44,618 nt of DNA from JANQIV01 sp050117315 (GTDB lineage: Bacteria; Bacteroidota; Ignavibacteria; Ignavibacteriales; Melioribacteraceae). The notes beneath the pieces were generated by a model that was given only the letters and a program-made list of their open reading frames with translations, had not been told where the DNA came from and made no database searches. Positions 42,331 through 44,618 of the stretch are shown one piece after another. The stretch covers positions 1-44,618 of the forward strand of contig JASFMY010000043.1 of assembly GCA_050117315.1 (NCBI GenBank), given 5' to 3'. Numbering within the stretch: the first letter of the stretch is position 1; each line of letters starts with the position of its first letter. A program made the translations under genes and the position numbers.

Positions 42331-42962
42331 AATTTTATTATCTCATTTATTAATTTCTTAGTTGTGAAGTATTGCTGAATTTGTAATGTCTTAGCCTTTC
42401 GCCAGGTGTTGCCTTTTTCTCGCTTCATTTTCTGAGCAACAATTTTGTAATCCCCGTATTCAAAAAAATTCGTTAATAGTTTAAAATCACTTTGTTTCCA
42501 TTTGTCAATTATACTTGAATAAATGAAAAAAAGCATATTAAAAGTTTGTGATTTCCGGTTTTGCAGTTCCAATAAAATTCTGTTTTCAGCCGGTCTTAGA
42601 TTATTGAGTGACTCTCTCGCTTTGGTCAGACCGTCGCCAAGCATACCGTAAGCCGATTCTTTATTTATAGCCGTATCGATGGGCCCGTAATAAAGGATGT
42701 ATCTTAGTTTGAAATTATATTCCTTTTTTATAATCGTTTCTTCAATTTGAAATATTATGTTGATACCATCGGATAATGATTTGACAACACTCTGAAATTC
42801 ATCTCCGAGCGTTATGGTAAGCGGGGAAAGGAAAGTGTCTTTGTTATTACTCGATATATTTTTCACCAGTTTCTTGAAATCAGAAATTAATTTTTTGCTT
42901 TCCTTGTTTCGGCTGCCTATTATGTCGGCCATTAAAATAAACTTATTATTATTTTTCGGCAT
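42327..42962 (-). CDS. SatD family protein
   Basis: A 211-residue protein of the SatD family, named after the acid-tolerance satCDE locus of Streptococcus mutans and frequent in Bacteroidota. ILMADIIGSR at the start and LTITLGDEFQSVV are typical; GDGLTKARESLNNLR follows, and the C-terminal part (GNTWRKAKTLQIQQYF) looks like a small HTH. DIxxSR/GDExQ patterns hint at a nucleotide-cyclase-like fold. Function is unknown. Three spaced repeats lie upstream. It is co-transcribed with the small membrane gene. Confidence 0.82.
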   Translation of the reverse strand: MPKNNNKFILMADIIGSRNKESKKLISDFKKLVKNISSNNKDTFLSPLTITLGDEFQSVVKSLSDGINIIFQIEETIIKKEYNFKLRYILYYGPIDTAINKESAYGMLGDGLTKARESLNNLRPAENRILLELQNRKSQTFNMLFFIYSSIIDKWKQSDFKLLTNFFEYGDYKIVAQKMKREKGNTWRKAKTLQIQQYFTTKKLINEIIKL

Positions 42963-42981
42963 TGTACCACCGTTGTTAAAT

Positions 42982-43049
42982 AACTACAACAGATATATTA
43001 GTTGTCAATAAACTACAACAAATGTATTTATTGTAAAAAAACTACAACA
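42982..43049 (-). promoter_or_regulatory. Three spaced repeats upstream of satD
   Basis: AACTACAACA occurs at 42982, 43011 and 43040, exactly 29 bp apart. The first two are followed by a partner half-site (GATATATTAGTTGT, AATGTATTTATTGT), making ACAAC-N10-GTTGT-like palindromes. On the minus strand each reads TGTTGTAGTT and they lie 20-90 bases upstream of the satD ATG. A repressor site is likely; the regulator might be SatD's own HTH-like tail or a BlaI-type protein, neither shown. Confidence 0.6.
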
Positions 43050-43101
43050 AAGTAATGAAGCATGTCAAAAAAGACAAGAACAAACGTACGGTAAAAAGAG
43101 A

Positions 43102-44618
43102 CTAGACAGTTTGCAAAAGTTCTTCCATTGTTTCAAAATTTTTAAGATAATAAACCTTTACACGGTCCCGATTTTTAACCATCCAGCTCAACGAGATTTT
43201 TATTTTTTCAAAATCTTTTTTATCGATGCCGTTGAACAAATGAATTGCCCCGTCAAAGTAGTCCCTCATAGCATTTTCAAATTTTCCGTGCTCATTGCCG
43301 AAATAATCCTTTATGAAAACTTTGCCCTCAATCATCAGTAGATAATCGTTTTTGGGAAACCCCTGAACTTCGATCAGTAAATTAGCATTATTGATCGGCT
43401 CGGAGATTATTGAAGACTTATTAAGCTGGTTGAGCACTGAATTAACTATGTCTCTTATTTCCGCTGCTTCTTCATATTTCTGTCTTTCCGAAAAATATTT
43501 CATTTTGTTCAGCAGGCGGTTAACCGCAAGCTGGTTGTTGCCCGATAAGAATTCAAAAACTTTTTCCGTTTCATTTTTATAGTTTTCGGTGATGCCTTTG
43601 TCAATGCATGGGGCAAGGCACCTTTCTATATCGGCCAGGTAGCACTTTTTATTTTTTTGAAATTCCTTTTCGGTGCATTCCCTTAGTTGGAAAGTCTTTT
43701 CAATTATCTCTTTTAAGTTTACCGCAGTATCCCTTGAATTATAAGGCCCGAAATAATCATTGCCGTCAAAGTCGAATTTGGAAGTTACCTTTATTGACGG
43801 AAAATTTTTTTCCGTTTCAACCTTTATGAAAAAACTTTGCGAATACCTTTTCAACTGGTCGTTCAAGGGCGGGTTGTTCTGTTTAATTAAATCTGCTTCG
43901 GTTAATAATGCAGTTAATTCGGTGTTCGTTTTATAAAAACTTAAGCGAGACGAAAGCCGTACAATTTTTTTTGCTTTCCGAGAAGCAGTATTTGAAAAAT
44001 AATTTTTAACCCTTTTGCTCAAATTTTTGGCTTTGCCGATATACTTAATTTCCTCTTTAGCGCCCTTAAAAAAATAAACACCGGGGGACTCCGGCAGCTT
44101 TGATAAATCAGTTACCAGCTTTTTCTTTATCATTCTAAAAGACGATTTAGAAGACGGCAGCGCTTGAAAATTAATTAAATCCGACAGCGTTTCTACGTGG
44201 TGTTCTTCTTTTAATTTATCTATCATCTTTAAGAGAATCTTTGCTGTTGCAATGGCATCGCCTAAACCACGGTGAACATTTTTATGAAGTATTTTTAAGT
44301 ACTTTACCAAGTTGCCGAGAGATTTGCTTTTTAATTCGGGGTAAAGCTTACGCGCAATTTTTAGCGTACACATTTGAGGATTTTCAACAAATTCAAATCC
44401 TGCCCTCATAAGTTCATTTTTAAGGAAAGATATGTCAAACTGTAAATTGTGTGCGGTTAAGACAGAATCACCAAAAAAAGTTAGAATATCGTTTGTAATA
44501 TCTTCAAAGAATGGAGCATCTCTAACATCATCATTTGTAATTCCGGTTAAGTCGGTTATAAAAAAAGGAATTTCCACACCTGGATTTATAAAAGTTGAAT
44601 ATGTATCAACTATCTGGA
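43102..44618 (-). CDS. DnaQ exonuclease / GIY-YIG UvrC-like fusion (partial)
   Basis: The reading frame stays open to the right edge of the window, so the N-terminus and the first exonuclease motif are missing; about 505 codons are present. The 5' part reads VDTYSTFINPGVEIPFFITD and then LTAHNLQFDISFL and HRGLGDAIATAKIL, the Exo II and III motifs of a DEDDh 3'-5' exonuclease. The next part has GVYFFKGAKEEIKYIGKAKN and LSKRVKNYF, a GIY-YIG endonuclease. A UvrC-like Cys-rich stretch (CTEKEFQKNKKCYLADIERC) and UvrB-binding-like helices follow. Similar fusions occur widely and resemble the Cho nuclease. A DNA-repair role is likely. The stop is followed by the satD upstream region. Confidence 0.88.
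   Translation of the reverse strand, partial: QIVDTYSTFINPGVEIPFFITDLTGITNDDVRDAPFFEDITNDILTFFGDSVLTAHNLQFDISFLKNELMRAGFEFVENPQMCTLKIARKLYPELKSKSLGNLVKYLKILHKNVHRGLGDAIATAKILLKMIDKLKEEHHVETLSDLINFQALPSSKSSFRMIKKKLVTDLSKLPESPGVYFFKGAKEEIKYIGKAKNLSKRVKNYFSNTASRKAKKIVRLSSRLSFYKTNTELTALLTEADLIKQNNPPLNDQLKRYSQSFFIKVETEKNFPSIKVTSKFDFDGNDYFGPYNSRDTAVNLKEIIEKTFQLRECTEKEFQKNKKCYLADIERCLAPCIDKGITENYKNETEKVFEFLSGNNQLAVNRLLNKMKYFSERQKYEEAAEIRDIVNSVLNQLNKSSIISEPINNANLLIEVQGFPKNDYLLMIEGKVFIKDYFGNEHGKFENAMRDYFDGAIHLFNGIDKKDFEKIKISLSWMVKNRDRVKVYYLKNFETMEELLQTV

Overview
The window looks like a chromosomal segment from a member of the Ignavibacteria or a close relative (Bacteroidota/Chlorobiota side). It is AT-rich. 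It carries a secreted protein with a type IX secretion (T9SS) type A sorting domain containing NYPNPFNPTTT, a decayed second copy of that domain, an Hc1-type histone-like protein, a SatD protein, DusB and PolX. No rRNA, tRNA, CRISPR array or intact transposase was seen. Function calls are family recognition from the translated sequence; no search was run.

Layout. 1-1526: gene-free, repeat-rich, with a 21-bp tandem array at 1089-1340. 1527-5244 (minus): a tight five-gene set in the order acyl-CoA dehydrogenase, HisA, cyclic-nucleotide sensor, universal stress protein, IF-2B-like protein. 5416-9751 (plus): alpha/beta hydrolase, a membrane Fe-S oxidoreductase of the HdrD/EMO type, a histone-like protein with a clean terminator, and a CapA-like phosphoesterase. 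9798-14726 (plus): MFS transporter, DusB, PAP2-like membrane protein, a PolX whose polymerase site is lost, and Apt. 14727-15310: a gene-free gap holding a 104-bp inverted-repeat element and a second 21-bp tandem array. 15311-15988 (minus): RsmI.

16074-20870 (plus): a lysine-degradation cluster. An Rrf2 regulator with a perfect operator-like palindrome precedes aminoadipate-semialdehyde dehydrogenase, lysine-ketoglutarate reductase and saccharopine dehydrogenase. 21054-22607 (minus): secreted GH51 arabinofuranosidase. 22608-24873: a 2.3-kb graveyard of palindromic repeats with a broken T9SS sorting-domain gene. 24874-27981 (plus): two secreted proteins, the second a Cys/His-enzyme, beta-helix, helical-repeat and T9SS fusion. 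28199-30588: CoA-disulfide-reductase-like flavoprotein and a secreted TPR protein.

30646-39480 (plus): housekeeping genes (Rel/SpoT, RuvX, YbbR, Tmk, S41 protease, HtpG) around an unexpected pair of bacterial microcompartment shell proteins with no enzyme genes beside them. 39686-42006 (plus): a CHAD (polyphosphate-binding type) protein followed by an orphan ParA ATPase, preceded by four TTAACA/TTAATA boxes at exact 11-bp spacing that look like a phosphate-regulon site. 41995-42962 (minus): SatD and a small membrane protein, with three 29-bp-spaced upstream repeats. 43102-44618 (minus, cut by the window edge): DnaQ-type exonuclease fused to a GIY-YIG/UvrC-like nuclease.

The best candidates for something undescribed are the CHAD-ParA pair under Pho-box-like repeats, the enzyme-less shell-protein pair with a Rho_N/SAP-like tail, and the repeats that have invaded a T9SS sorting domain.
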